From Deltaproteobacteria bacterium (GTDB lineage: Bacteria > Desulfobacterota > Syntrophia > Syntrophales > Smithellaceae): a DNA stretch of 28,644 bases. The stretch lies in NCBI GenBank assembly GCA_019136325.1, contig JAGVUJ010000094.1, positions 1 through 28,644 of the forward strand, given 5' to 3'. Position numbers and translations under genes: made by a program. The notes under the pieces were generated by a model. The model saw only the letters and a list, made by a program, of their open reading frames with translations, searched no databases and had not been told where the DNA came from. Positions 18,985 through 27,561 of the stretch are shown here, piece after piece. Numbering within the stretch: position 1 is the stretch's first letter; the number at the start of each line of letters is the position of its first letter.

Positions 18985-20289
18985 TTATTTTTTTATTTCT
19001 TCAACCATCAATTTCATTCCGTCGACCCTGGTCACCCGCACCTTTGCCCCTTTTCTAACAGGCGCCGCGCTGGTCGCTCTCCAGTATTCACCGAGGATGA
19101 AGACTTCGCCTTCATTATCGATATCTTTAACCACCTCCGCTTCCGCATCGATCATGGCTTCCGCGCCGGTAAAATGTTTTCTCATCTGCGCTTTAACCGC
19201 CAGCAGAATGATGACGATGAAGAAACCGGAGGCAACCGCAACAGCCGGTATCAATACTTGAAAGGAGAGACGCAACGCCGGTTCCGGCGTATCAAACAAC
19301 AATACGGATCCCATAATTAATGAAATGATTCCTCCGACCGTCAGCATGCCGTGGCTCATGACTTTAATCTCCGCAATAAATAATATGACTCCGAAGACAA
19401 TTAATAAAATCCCCGCATAATTTACCGGCAGTGTGGATAGTCCGAAAAACGCCAGCAAGAGAGATATGCCGCCGATCACGCCCGGCAAAATTGCTCCCGG
19501 AGTGGACAATTCGAAATAAAGCCCCGCCAGCCCGACCAGCAACAGAATATAGGAAATATTCGGATCGGAAATGGCGGAAAGAATACCCTGACGCGTTCCC
19601 ATTTTTTTATCTTTCGTGACCGCATTTTGGGTCGATAGAATCTTTTTGCCGCTGATCAGCGTCACTTCTTTCTGATCGATGGCCGCCAGCAGCTTCGCAA
19701 CATCCGTTGCGACATAATCAATCACCCGCAGTTTTAGAGCTTCTTCGGCCGTGATGGATTCGCTCTTACGCACCGCCTTTTCCACCCACTCTTCCGAACG
19801 TCCCCGTGTTTTAGCAATGCTGCGGGCGTAGGCAGCGGCGTCATTTTCAATTTTTTCCGTCATGGTCTTATCTTTTTCTCCCGCTGAACCGCCGAGACCG
19901 ATCGCGACAGGATGAGCCGCGCCGATATTCGTGCCAGGAGCCATTGCGGCTATATGAGCAGCTTCCGTAATAATGACTCCCGCAGAAGCGGCTCGGGCCC
20001 CGGACGGCGATACATAAACGATCACCGGCAGCGGGGCATTGAGAATACTTTTGGCAATATCGCGCATCGCGGTATCCATTCCTCCCGGCGTATCAAGCAA
20101 GATGATCAACCCCTGGGCGTTTTCTTTTTGCGCTTCGTCAATCGCTGCGGCAATATATTTCGCGGTGGGCGCCGTGATGACGCCGTTAACGGTTATCATA
20201 TTAAAAACAGGACTTTTTTCCTGGGCTCCGGCCAACACGCCAGTAAATATAAAGACGGCAATCAATGCATATTTGATTTTCTTCAACAT
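18985..20289 (-). CDS. NfeD-family membrane serine protease (ClpP-class, long form)
   Basis: The protein has 434 residues from the ATG at 20287-20289, with GGTGAG 3 nt upstream. A signal-like N-terminus ([17 protein letters not shown]) precedes a ClpP/SppA-like periplasmic protease domain. [11 protein letters not shown] forms the oxyanion region, S102 in RAASAGV is the nucleophile, and K146 in [14 protein letters not shown] is the general base. This matches the Ser-Lys dyad of archaeal 1510-N/NfeD proteases. Four to six membrane spans follow (about 250-375), then a soluble C-terminal OB-like NfeD domain ([16 protein letters not shown] ... [12 protein letters not shown]). The slipin gene downstream encodes the usual partner, a likely substrate or regulator. 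Longer in-frame starts would precede the signal sequence and overlap the UDG gene, so they are rejected. Confidence 0.93.
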   Translation of the reverse strand: MLKKIKYALIAVFIFTGVLAGAQEKSPVFNMITVNGVITAPTAKYIAAAIDEAQKENAQGLIILLDTPGGMDTAMRDIAKSILNAPLPVIVYVSPSGARAASAGVIITEAAHIAAMAPGTNIGAAHPVAIGLGGSAGEKDKTMTEKIENDAAAYARSIAKTRGRSEEWVEKAVRKSESITAEEALKLRVIDYVATDVAKLLAAIDQKEVTLISGKKILSTQNAVTKDKKMGTRQGILSAISDPNISYILLLVGLAGLYFELSTPGAILPGVIGGISLLLAFFGLSTLPVNYAGILLIVFGVILFIAEIKVMSHGMLTVGGIISLIMGSVLLFDTPEPALRLSFQVLIPAVAVASGFFIVIILLAVKAQMRKHFTGAEAMIDAEAEVVKDIDNEGEVFILGEYWRATSAAPVRKGAKVRVTRVDGMKLMVEEIKK

Positions 20290-20321
20290 GGGCTCACCTT
20301 TGCGATGCTTTGTGATAAAAA

Positions 20322-21023
20322 TTATATTCCGACGTCTTTCATGATCATCTGCACATCTTCCCAAACCTGTTTTTTAGCCGAAGGGTTGCGTAAAAGATAC
20401 GCCGGATGATATGTGGGCATTAATTTTATGCCTTCGTACAGATGAAAACGTCCCCGCAACGCTGAAATGGGAATGTCTGTTTTTAATAGAGTTTTTGCAG
20501 CAAATGTTCCCAAAGCACAGATGATTTCCGGCGATATAATCCCCAACTGCTTTTTCAGGAACGGTTCGCATTTTTCAATTTCATCCGGTTGGGGATTCCG
20601 GTTTCCCGGCGGACGACATTTCAAAATATTGCAAATATAGACATCTTTTCTCTGAAGTTTCATCCCTTTAACGATGATGTCGGTCAACAGTTGACCGGCG
20701 CGGCCGACAAACGGAAGTCCCTGCTCATCTTCATCGGCGCCCGGTGCTTCTCCGACAAAGACAATTCGCGCCTCCGGATTGCCGACGCCGAAGACAAGAT
20801 TCTTTCTGGTTTGTCCGAGAGAACAACGTTGACAATCGCCCATCTCCCGGCGAACGGCCTTCAACATATCTTCTTTCGTCTGAACAGTTTGAATTCCGGA
20901 AACTCCCGTCTTTGGCGATCTGCTCCAGTTGACTCCGACAGCCAGACTGTCTTTGTGAATCACCTGCCCTTTCAATCCCCGGACCGCATGGAGTAATTCG
21001 GTCTGCAATTCATTTTTTGTCAT
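20322..21023 (-). CDS. Family 4 uracil-DNA glycosylase with 4Fe-4S cluster
   Basis: This enzyme removes uracil (deaminated cytosine) from DNA and starts base-excision repair. The 233-residue product has a [12 protein letters not shown] motif (91-102), the family-4 signature. C64, C67, C136 and C152 fit the [4Fe-4S] cluster of these enzymes. HPAYLLR (206-212) is the second catalytic motif. About 60 residues precede the first cluster cysteine, longer than the roughly 10 in the Thermus enzyme; such extensions are common in related proteins. The ATG at 21021-21023 has no convincing Shine-Dalgarno. It is 19 nt downstream of coaBC and 32 nt upstream of the NfeD start, so it probably shares their transcript. 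Confidence 0.94.
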   Translation of the reverse strand: MTKNELQTELLHAVRGLKGQVIHKDSLAVGVNWSRSPKTGVSGIQTVQTKEDMLKAVRREMGDCQRCSLGQTRKNLVFGVGNPEARIVFVGEAPGADEDEQGLPFVGRAGQLLTDIIVKGMKLQRKDVYICNILKCRPPGNRNPQPDEIEKCEPFLKKQLGIISPEIICALGTFAAKTLLKTDIPISALRGRFHLYEGIKLMPTYHPAYLLRNPSAKKQVWEDVQMIMKDVGI

Positions 21024-21042
21024 GGATGGAATTTAACACCTT

Positions 21043-22254
21043 TTATTTTTTGACGCGTCCCTTTCCGGACATTATTTTTTTCACACTGTCCAGAATTGCG
21101 CCGGCCGCTTGAATCTTGGTCATTTTACCTAATGATTCACTTTTACCCGAGCGGTCGATTATGGTTATAATGTTGGTATCCGTGCGGAAACCGGCTCCTT
21201 CCTGCCGCAGATTATTGGCAACGATCAAGTCCATATTTTTGTTGATCAGTTTTTCACGGGCATTGATGAACAGGTTTTGCGTTTCCATGGCAAAACCGAC
21301 GAGGATTCGATTCCCCTTGTTCTTCCCTATTTCCGCGATGATGTCCGGATTTCTTTCCAACTCCAGAGAAATGTTTTTCCCGCTCTTTTTTATTTTTTCC
21401 TCCGCTGTTGTTTTCGGCCGATAATCAGCCACAGCCGCAGCTTTAATAATGATTTTGGCATTTTTATAATTTTGCACCACGGCTTTGTGCATGTCCCGGG
21501 CCGTGCGCACGTGAATAAGTTTTTCAACCGGAGGGGCCGGAATCGACGTTGGTCCGCTGATCAAAGTAATTTTTGCTCCGCGCCGATGCGCTGCGGAAGC
21601 CAGCGCATACCCCATTTTACCGGATGACAAGTTGGTGATAAAACGCACCGGATCAAGCGGCTCTTCAGTGGGACCGGCGGTAATGAGAACTTTCACGCCA
21701 TCAAAATCTTTGGGAACAAGAAGCCGAGTTATTTCTTCCAGAATCTCCGGTACGTCCGGCAAACGACCCTTCCCCGTCGTTTTGCAGGCCAGCTCGCCTT
21801 CCCCGCTTTCCATGACAATGTAACCGCTTTTTTTCAGTTTTTCGATATTTTCCTGCACAATAGGATTCTGCAGCATTTTATCATTCATGGCCGGACAAAT
21901 AAGTGTGGGCTTGCTTTGGGCCATAATCGTGGTGGAAAGCAAATCATCCGCGAGTCCGGAAGCTATTTTCCCGATTATATTTGCAGTAGCGGGTGCAATG
22001 ACAAAAGCATCGGCAAACTCAGCCAGAGCGATATGAGCCATGTCGTACTCTTCCGTCGGAACAAATATGTCGGTATAAACCCTGTTTTGTGAAAGCGTCT
22101 GCATGGTCAAAGGTGTGATAAATTCCATTGCGCTTTTGGTCATAATGACTTTGACTCTGGCGCCTTCCTTAACCAGAGCGCGTGTCAACTCTGCCGCCTT
22201 ATAAGCGGCTATGCCCCCGGTGATACCCAGAACAATTCTTTTGTTTGCAAGCAT
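21043..22254 (-). CDS. coaBC: Bifunctional phosphopantothenoylcysteine synthetase/decarboxylase CoaBC
   Basis: CoaBC makes 4'-phosphopantetheine from phosphopantothenate, cysteine and CTP, steps in coenzyme A synthesis. The 403 residues include an N-terminal flavin-dependent decarboxylase (CoaC). It shows GITGGIAAYKA, H74 in AHIALAEF, N124 in PAMNDKM and the active cysteine C157 in ELACKTTGKG. These correspond to H75, N125 and C158 of the E. coli enzyme. The C-terminal synthetase (CoaB, from about residue 185) has ITAGPTEEPLDPVRFITN, KAAAVADYRP and a VGFAMET region. All key residues seem present. It is the first gene of a six-gene minus-strand run and has a well-formed promoter upstream at 22328-22356. 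Confidence 0.97.
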   Translation of the reverse strand: MLANKRIVLGITGGIAAYKAAELTRALVKEGARVKVIMTKSAMEFITPLTMQTLSQNRVYTDIFVPTEEYDMAHIALAEFADAFVIAPATANIIGKIASGLADDLLSTTIMAQSKPTLICPAMNDKMLQNPIVQENIEKLKKSGYIVMESGEGELACKTTGKGRLPDVPEILEEITRLLVPKDFDGVKVLITAGPTEEPLDPVRFITNLSSGKMGYALASAAHRRGAKITLISGPTSIPAPPVEKLIHVRTARDMHKAVVQNYKNAKIIIKAAAVADYRPKTTAEEKIKKSGKNISLELERNPDIIAEIGKNKGNRILVGFAMETQNLFINAREKLINKNMDLIVANNLRQEGAGFRTDTNIITIIDRSGKSESLGKMTKIQAAGAILDSVKKIMSGKGRVKK

Positions 22255-22327
22255 AGCGATCCAACTTTCCAGAATTTTATGTCTGATTTTAATGAAAACA
22301 GCCGAATGAATACGACTCTTAATGAAG

Positions 22328-22356
22328 AATATAACAATGCTTTTTTACAATATCAA
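22328..22356 (-). promoter_or_regulatory. Sigma70-type promoter for coaBC and following genes
   Basis: On the minus strand, TTGATA (22351-22356) and TATATT (22328-22333) are separated by exactly 17 bases. Each matches its consensus at 5 of 6 positions. The start point would be near 22321, giving a leader of about 65 bases. It is the best-formed promoter seen in the window. Confidence 0.6.
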
Positions 22357-22412
22357 GGCATAATTAACTTTGCGGCGGGAAAACTTTTCCCAATGGTTTC
22401 GAGGAATTTCCC

Positions 22413-22441
22413 TTGCAAAACCATCAAAAAGCTATTATAAG
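22413..22441 (+). promoter_or_regulatory. Candidate sigma70-type promoter for the M23 peptidase gene
   Basis: TTGCAA (22413-22418) and TATAAG (22436-22441) are separated by 17 bases. The -10 matches at 5 of 6 positions and the -35 at 4. It lies back to back with the coaBC promoter in the 227-base divergent gap. AGGAG at 22471-22475 precedes the ATG at 22482. Confidence 0.5.
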
Positions 22442-22481
22442 CCGCGCCATCACCTGTATATCACAACGCTAGGAGATTATT

Positions 22482-23795
22482 ATGAAATGGTTTCGTTTTG
22501 ATTATAAAATCATCATCGCGGTTTTAATTGTCGCCGCTGTCGGCTGGTTTATTTTCGGCAATCATATTGAACTGGGAAAGCCTTCCGTCAAGCTTGATCA
22601 GGATGTTAAAGCGATCGGCCGACAAAAAACCGTTACGATTAATTTTTCCGATTCCAGCAGCGGCCTCTCCCGAATAACCGCCGAAATCGTTCAGGACAAC
22701 AAGGGAAAGATTCTTGCCGATAAACGCATCCCCCAAAAGGGAAACGCTCAGGAAACATTGACGTTGAACATCAGCGCCGGAGAACTTGGACTTCATGACG
22801 GGCCGGTCGAACTTAAAATAACGGCAACCGATCATTCTCTTTTCAAAAATAAAGCGGTGGTTTCACTGGCAACGAAAATCGATACGGTGCCGCCGTTGAT
22901 CAATCTTGTAAAAAATATAAATTACATCAATCAGGGCGGTACGGGTTTTGTCGCCTATCAACCGTCCAAAGCCCTTTCCTCCACGGGAGTATATATTAAC
23001 AATTACCTGTCCCCCGCCCATGCCATCGTCATCGACAACAAACCCGCATATATCACTTATTTCGCATTGCCGATGAATGCGGACAAGACATCAACAAGCA
23101 TTATGATTTTTGCCCGCGATGAAGCCGGCAATGAAACAAATGTGGGCGTGCCTTGTGTGATCAAAGAAAAGAAATTCCGCGCCGATAAAATGAATCTCAG
23201 TGAAAATTTTCTCCGGCAGAAAATGCCGGAGTTTCAGGCCATGGTTCCTTCTCTGCAGGGCAAAACACCTCTGGAAGTGTTTGTTTACGTAAATTCTCAA
23301 ATGCGTAATGATAATTTTGTGGCCATACAGAAGATTTGTCAGAAATCAACATCGAAAGAACTTTGGGAAGGCAGCTTCCTCCGAATGAAAGATGCCGCGC
23401 CCATGGCTCTTTTCGGTGACAGGCGAAGCTATGTTTATAATGGAAAAGTTGTCGGAGAATCCATCCACACAGGCGTTGATCTGGCATCCAACGCCCGCAG
23501 TCCGATTGAAGCGTCTAATAAGGGCATCGTGGCCTTTACCGGCGCTTTGGGAATTTACGGCAATACGGTGATTATCGACCATGGCTTGGGATTGTTCACC
23601 CTCTACGCTCATTTGTCTTCCATTGATACGACCGTCGGTAAAACCGTGGTAAAAGGCGAAAAAATAGGCCTTTCCGGCATGTCCGGACTGGCCGGCGGCG
23701 ATCATCTTCATTTCAGCATTATTGTCGGCGGACAATTCGTCGATCCGAAGGAATGGTGGGATGATCATTGGATTAAAGACAACATAACCCGATAG
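22482..23795 (+). CDS. Membrane-anchored M23 (LytM-type) metallopeptidase
   Basis: A predicted peptidoglycan endopeptidase, or an activator of cell-wall hydrolases, with 437 residues. A single N-terminal membrane span (about 9-26) follows a short basic N-terminus, so the rest faces the periplasm. A region of about 220 residues (SVKLDQDVKAIGRQKTVTI to about 225) looks like beta-sandwich repeats, then a helical linker. The C-terminal peptidase M23 domain (about 325-430) has zinc ligands H329 and D333 (HTGVDL) and H410 in DHLHF. H377 in LYAHLSS completes the active site. The motif is intact, suggesting real catalysis and not a degenerate regulator. It is the only plus-strand gene in the right half of the window and is transcribed divergently from coaBC. 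Confidence 0.92.
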   Translation: MKWFRFDYKIIIAVLIVAAVGWFIFGNHIELGKPSVKLDQDVKAIGRQKTVTINFSDSSSGLSRITAEIVQDNKGKILADKRIPQKGNAQETLTLNISAGELGLHDGPVELKITATDHSLFKNKAVVSLATKIDTVPPLINLVKNINYINQGGTGFVAYQPSKALSSTGVYINNYLSPAHAIVIDNKPAYITYFALPMNADKTSTSIMIFARDEAGNETNVGVPCVIKEKKFRADKMNLSENFLRQKMPEFQAMVPSLQGKTPLEVFVYVNSQMRNDNFVAIQKICQKSTSKELWEGSFLRMKDAAPMALFGDRRSYVYNGKVVGESIHTGVDLASNARSPIEASNKGIVAFTGALGIYGNTVIIDHGLGLFTLYAHLSSIDTTVGKTVVKGEKIGLSGMSGLAGGDHLHFSIIVGGQFVDPKEWWDDHWIKDNITR

Positions 23796-23825
23796 TCGGA
23801 TTTTTTAAAGAGAGGACTGCTGTTC

Positions 23826-24692
23826 CTAGTTTTTGTTGACATCCCGATGATTCAAGTTAACCATGTACTTCATCGAGGCGCAAAACGAACTTAATTTATT
23901 GGCCATGACGACGGAACGGTGTTTTCCTCCCGTACACCCCAGGGCAATATTGAGCAGAACCTTGCCCTCTTTTTCGTAGAGAGGAATTAATAAATTCATC
24001 AATTCTTTGATTTTTTCAAAAAACTGTTTGCTTTCCTTGTTGCGTAAAACGTAGTTCTGAACCTCTTTATTATTACCGTCGAAATTTTTCAGATCGTCAA
24101 TAAAATAAGGATTGGGCAGAAATCTGACATCAAAAACAAGGTCGGATTCCACCGGCAATCCGTAACGATAACCGAATGACGTGACATTAATCACCATTTT
24201 TTTACTTCGGGATGTATTGGAATAATGACGCTGGATAACGTCTTTCAACTGATGAACGTTAAAAGATGTTGTATCAATAATCTTATTCGCCATTTTTTTC
24301 AGCGATGACAACTTCTCTCTTTCCAGCAGAATTCCCTCCATGATAATTCCCCTCTCTGAGAGAGGATGGACCCGTCTGGTTTCACTGAAACGATGCAGGA
24401 GCGATTCGTCGCTGGATTCCAGGAAAAGAATTTCAATTTTGTATCCCTCTTTTTTCAGGCTCGCGAAAATCCGGCCATATTTGTCCAGGAAGGTTCTTTC
24501 CCTTAAATCCATAACCAGAGCCACTTGTTTAATCTCCGGCGAGGACGCAATTGTGATGGAAAGGAATTTCGGCAGAAGAATGACCGGCAGATTATCGACA
24601 CAAAAGAATCCGACATCTTCCAGAGCCCGCAGCGCCGTGCTTTTACCGGAACCGGAGAGGCCTGTTATGATCACCACCCGCAAATTCTTCAT
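23826..24692 (-). CDS. rapZ: RNase adapter / nucleotide-binding protein RapZ (YvcJ family)
   Basis: The 288-residue protein has an N-terminal P-loop GLSGSGKS (11-18). It also has VMDLRER (60-66), [10 protein letters not shown] (102-111) and the family C-terminal signature GCTGGKHRS (252-260). In E. coli RapZ directs RNase E to the small RNA GlmZ and so controls glucosamine-6-phosphate synthesis. In other bacteria the same family binds nucleotides with less defined roles. It is separated from ptsN by 147 bases holding an intrinsic terminator and a possible promoter. It is likely expressed separately from the rpoN block, although the neighbourhood is conserved. AAAGGAA upstream of the ATG serves as a Shine-Dalgarno. 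Confidence 0.95.
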   Translation of the reverse strand: MKNLRVVIITGLSGSGKSTALRALEDVGFFCVDNLPVILLPKFLSITIASSPEIKQVALVMDLRERTFLDKYGRIFASLKKEGYKIEILFLESSDESLLHRFSETRRVHPLSERGIIMEGILLEREKLSSLKKMANKIIDTTSFNVHQLKDVIQRHYSNTSRSKKMVINVTSFGYRYGLPVESDLVFDVRFLPNPYFIDDLKNFDGNNKEVQNYVLRNKESKQFFEKIKELMNLLIPLYEKEGKVLLNIALGCTGGKHRSVVMANKLSSFCASMKYMVNLNHRDVNKN

Positions 24693-24722
24693 TTGGTAAT
24701 TTCCTTTGGTTTGCAGGTTTTT

Positions 24723-24750
24723 AGCATAGTTTTCATCGATTTTACAACAA
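24723..24750 (-). promoter_or_regulatory. Possible promoter for rapZ
   Basis: On the minus strand, TTGTTG (24745-24750) and TATGCT (24723-24728) are separated by 16 bases. Both match consensus at only 4 positions or fewer. The position just after the ptsN terminator favours a promoter here, but the sequence support is modest. Confidence 0.3.
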
Positions 24751-24758
24751 CAAATAAA

Positions 24759-24791
24759 AAAGCCGCAAAATTGATTGAATTTTACGGCTTT
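24759..24791 (-). terminator. Intrinsic terminator after ptsN
   Basis: Arms of 14 bases at 24759-24772 and 24778-24791 pair with a single mismatch around a 5-base loop. On the minus strand the stem (AAAGCCG... / ...CGGCTTT) runs into a TTTTTT tract, the form of a rho-independent terminator. It ends transcription from the rpoN-hpf-ptsN direction 49 bases after the ptsN stop. The AAA/TTT flanks would allow some activity on the other strand. Confidence 0.8.
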
Positions 24792-24839
24792 GTTGGGGAG
24801 TCATCAGGAATACGATACTTCTTGACGCTTTTTTAATTT

Positions 24840-25307
24840 TCAGACAATGCAAGCACTTTCCTGTTCGATAATGATTTTATACAATTCGTCCCGGGATTTT
24901 GCTCCTAAAAGTTTATTGCGGAAATTGACGTCCTTAAGCATTTTGGATATTTTCGCCAGAATCTTCAAATGCTGGCCGGCGGAATTCTCCGGCGCAAGCA
25001 GCAGAAAAAAAAGATGAACCGGCTTGCCGTCCAGGGAATCATAAGCGATGCCGTTTCTGCTGCGTCCGAAGGCCACAACAATTTCGTTGAGAGCGGATAT
25101 TTTACCGTGGGGAATGGCCACGCCCTCTCCTATTCCCGTGGAGCCAAGGCTTTCCCGCTGCTTTAAAATATCGATGATCGCAGACGTGTTTAATGGTAGC
25201 CCGCCGTCCTTGACAACATTCACCAGTTCCGCCAGGGCGTCGTCCTTGCCCCGGGCCGACAAACCGGCGTTGATATATTCTATTTTAAAAATCTGATTTA
25301 ACCGCAT
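24840..25307 (-). CDS. ptsN: Nitrogen-PTS EIIA protein PtsN
   Basis: A PTS EIIA domain of the fructose/mannitol class with 155 residues from the ATG at 25305-25307. The phosphorylated histidine is H67 in GEGVAIPHGKI, and GSTGIG before it is also typical. EIIA-Ntr receives phosphate through the regulatory PTS and controls other proteins; it does not transport sugar. It lies 60 nt downstream of hpf and three genes after lptB, as in many Proteobacteria. Longer in-frame starts lack support. No strong Shine-Dalgarno is visible, so it may depend on upstream translation. No EI or HPr gene is in the window. Confidence 0.93.
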   Translation of the reverse strand: MRLNQIFKIEYINAGLSARGKDDALAELVNVVKDGGLPLNTSAIIDILKQRESLGSTGIGEGVAIPHGKISALNEIVVAFGRSRNGIAYDSLDGKPVHLFFLLLAPENSAGQHLKILAKISKMLKDVNFRNKLLGAKSRDELYKIIIEQESACIV

Positions 25308-25367
25308 TATCCAAACCAAATAATAATCTTAATGACCTGCCAGATGAAAAACCGAACGCCTCCTGTT

Positions 25368-25898
25368 TTAATTCGTTTCGATCAGGGTGTAATTGCCGTC
25401 ATCCCGGCGGTAGATCATGCTGACGTTTTCCGATGAAGAATCCCGGTAAAGAATAAACCGGTCATTGCCCTCTTCCAGTTCCATGATGGCTTCGTCAAAG
25501 GACATCGGTTTTAAAATAAGTTTTCTGGTCTCCATCAATTTGTTTGCCGTTGTTTCATCCGTCTCATCCGCAGGAGTCTGTTTTTCCTCAGACCGTCTGA
25601 TGCTTTTGGGTTTATGTTCCCTTATCTTTTCCCGCTGTTTTTTGAGCTGTTTTTCAATTTTTTCCACGCATCGGTCCAGCGCAACGCGCATGTCCTTGGC
25701 TTCTTCTTTAGCGTTTATGTTCCATCCGTTTGAATTTAAATTAATTTCTGTAACATTTCTGAATTTTTCTATGGAAACAACGATATGAGCTTCGGCGGGT
25801 GCATCCAGATATTTTTTCAGTTTCTGCATTTTTTCTTCAGCGTAAATTTTTTGCCAGTTCTCTCCTTCACCGTTTCGGAAAGTTACCGAAATTTTCAT
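25368..25898 (-). CDS. hpf: Ribosome hibernation promoting factor, long form
   Basis: The 176-residue protein binds the 30S decoding region in resting cells. Its C-terminal domain dimerises to bring two ribosomes together as 100S particles. The N-terminal beta-alpha domain (1-97) includes VSIEKFRNVTEINLNSNG, and a basic helix follows (KKQREKIREHKPKS). After an acidic Thr-rich linker, the C-terminal domain (about 120-176) has MSFDEAIMELEEGNDRFILY. Its presence makes this the long type. AAGGAGG 7-8 nt upstream of the ATG is a strong ribosome binding site. It has its own promoter candidate and a structured leader. Confidence 0.96.
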   Translation of the reverse strand: MKISVTFRNGEGENWQKIYAEEKMQKLKKYLDAPAEAHIVVSIEKFRNVTEINLNSNGWNINAKEEAKDMRVALDRCVEKIEKQLKKQREKIREHKPKSIRRSEEKQTPADETDETTANKLMETRKLILKPMSFDEAIMELEEGNDRFILYRDSSSENVSMIYRRDDGNYTLIETN

Positions 25899-25940
25899 AA
25901 TTGTTCCTCCTTGATTAATTGAATTATTCTCCTCGACAAT

Positions 25941-25983
25941 CTCTTATTGAATAGGAAACGTTTCTCGAGCCGGCAATAAAGAG
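25941..25983 (-). promoter_or_regulatory. Candidate hairpin at the 5' end of the hpf leader
   Basis: Arms 25941-25949 (ctcttattg) and 25974-25983 (caataaagag) are complementary apart from one bulged base. They enclose a perfect 10-base palindrome GAAACGTTTC at 25955-25964. The outer stem would sit at the very 5' end of a transcript started at the hpf promoter. It could protect the message, or the palindrome could be an operator. Function is inferred. Confidence 0.4.
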
Positions 25984-25989
25984 GTTCGT

Positions 25990-26018
25990 CATATATTGAG
26001 GTAAAAACCAAAAGTCAA
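25990..26018 (-). promoter_or_regulatory. Sigma70-type promoter for hpf-ptsN
   Basis: On the minus strand, TTGACT (26013-26018, 5 of 6) and TATATG (25990-25995, 4 of 6) have a 17-base spacer. The position in the 161-base rpoN-hpf gap and the strong hpf ribosome binding site support it. The start point would be near 25983, leaving a leader of about 85 bases. Confidence 0.5.
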
Positions 26019-26059
26019 TCAAAATTTTTCCCCCCTTCCTGCCGAATCCCGCCAAAACG

Positions 26060-27535
26060 CTAAAAATATTTCTTTCTTCTCGAAGAAGGAAGAATTCCCA
26101 TCATTTCTCTATATTTGGCGACGGTGCGACGGGCGATGTTAATACCCTTGGCCTTCAGTAAATCGACGATTTCGCAATCACTGTAAGGTTTTCGCGGTTG
26201 CTCCGAACTGATGATCTGTTTGATTTCCTCCTTGACGCTTTTGGAAGCGATTGTGCCTTCGGATGTTGTCTTGATCGAACTGCCGAAGAAATATTTCATT
26301 TCAAAAATTCCCTGCGGCGAATGCATGTATTTATTGTTGACCACGCGACTGATGGTTGATTCATGCATCTCGATGTCACCGGCAATATCCCGTAAAACAA
26401 GCGGTTTAAGAAAATCAATGCCTCGGTCAAAAAATTCTTTTTGAAATTTAACGATGCTTTCCGCCACTTTATAAATGGTGTTCTGCCTTTGTTGAATGCT
26501 TTTAATCAACCAGGTCGCCGATTGAACTTTATCCTTGATGTATTTTTTGCCGTTTTCCGCATCGCTATGACCGTGACTGGAAATCCCGGCCATTATTTCG
26601 CGGTAAAAATTACTGATGCGCAATCGCGGCAAACCGTCATCATTGAGAATTATTTTATATTCATCGCCTGATTTTACGACATAGACATCTGGAATGATCG
26701 GCTGAATCTTTTCTTCCGAATAAATGCTTCCCGGTTTGGGATTCATTCGGCTGATCAGCAACACCGCGATTTCCACTTCCCGCAGCGGGACTTTCAGCTT
26801 GTGCGCAATGTGAACGTAGTTTTTTAATTCCAGCTCTTTGAGGTATTCCCTGATGATCACGTCAATAATCTTGTTTTTTACACCCAGCATCCGGGCCTGA
26901 ATCAACAGGCATTCCTGAAGATTGCGGGCCGCAATCCCCGGAGGATCGAATTCCTGAACTTTTTTCAGCACACCTTCCACGAATTCTTCGCTGACATTTT
27001 CCAGTTGCGCAATTTCCGGAACGGTCGCGCACAAATATCCGTTTTGATCCAGATTACCGATGATCTGATTGCAGACTCTTTCCTCCTCTTCCGAGAACGA
27101 CGACAGCGTCATCTGCCAGCTCAAATGCTTCGTCAGCGACTGTCCCTCCGTCAGAACATTATCCCAGGATGTTTCCTCGCCGTCCTTGCCGCCGTAAGTG
27201 ACACCGACCGGTCCGTAGTCCTCCAGATAACTTGCCCAGTCGAATTCTTCCGTTCCGGCTCCTTTTTCGACATTGATCTCTTCCGTATGCTCAACGGCCT
27301 TGATATTGTCGCGTTCCGCAGAAAGCACATCCCTCTCAAAATCCTCGCCCGCGTCTTCACCGGTTCCCTCGTCGGGAAAAATTTCTTCCAGCAGGGGATT
27401 TTCTTCCATTTCCTGATTGATTGCTTCCACGAGTTCCTGACGGGACAACTGCAACAACTTTATTGCCTGTTGCAGTTGAGGAGTCATAATCAACTGCTGG
27501 GAAAGTTTCAGATTTTGTTTTAACTCAAAGGCCAT
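26060..27535 (-). CDS. rpoN: RNA polymerase sigma-54 factor RpoN
   Basis: Sigma54 directs RNA polymerase to -24/-12 promoters and needs enhancer-binding ATPases. The 491-residue product from the ATG at 27533-27535 has the Gln/Leu-rich region I (FELKQNLKLSQQLIMTPQLQ, LLQLSRQELVEAINQEMEEN). An acidic region II (about 50-125) follows. The core-binding region and helix-turn-helix segment come next (DIEMHESTISRVVNNKYMHS). The RpoN box is ARRTVAKYR (468-476). All parts are intact. The ATG beginning MAFELKQ is the natural start; a TTG three codons upstream is less likely. The gene follows lptB by 26 nt, a conserved order in Proteobacteria. Confidence 0.98.
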   Translation of the reverse strand: MAFELKQNLKLSQQLIMTPQLQQAIKLLQLSRQELVEAINQEMEENPLLEEIFPDEGTGEDAGEDFERDVLSAERDNIKAVEHTEEINVEKGAGTEEFDWASYLEDYGPVGVTYGGKDGEETSWDNVLTEGQSLTKHLSWQMTLSSFSEEEERVCNQIIGNLDQNGYLCATVPEIAQLENVSEEFVEGVLKKVQEFDPPGIAARNLQECLLIQARMLGVKNKIIDVIIREYLKELELKNYVHIAHKLKVPLREVEIAVLLISRMNPKPGSIYSEEKIQPIIPDVYVVKSGDEYKIILNDDGLPRLRISNFYREIMAGISSHGHSDAENGKKYIKDKVQSATWLIKSIQQRQNTIYKVAESIVKFQKEFFDRGIDFLKPLVLRDIAGDIEMHESTISRVVNNKYMHSPQGIFEMKYFFGSSIKTTSEGTIASKSVKEEIKQIISSEQPRKPYSDCEIVDLLKAKGINIARRTVAKYREMMGILPSSRRKKYF

Positions 27536-27561
27536 AATCCGCAATCATCGGTTGAAACGTG

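Noticed and set aside
26040..26058. Sigma54-like GG...GC sequence downstream of rpoN (minus strand TGGCGGG...GGCA)
   Set aside because: The GG to GC spacing is one base too short for a -24/-12 promoter, and it lies directly beside the rpoN stop codon.
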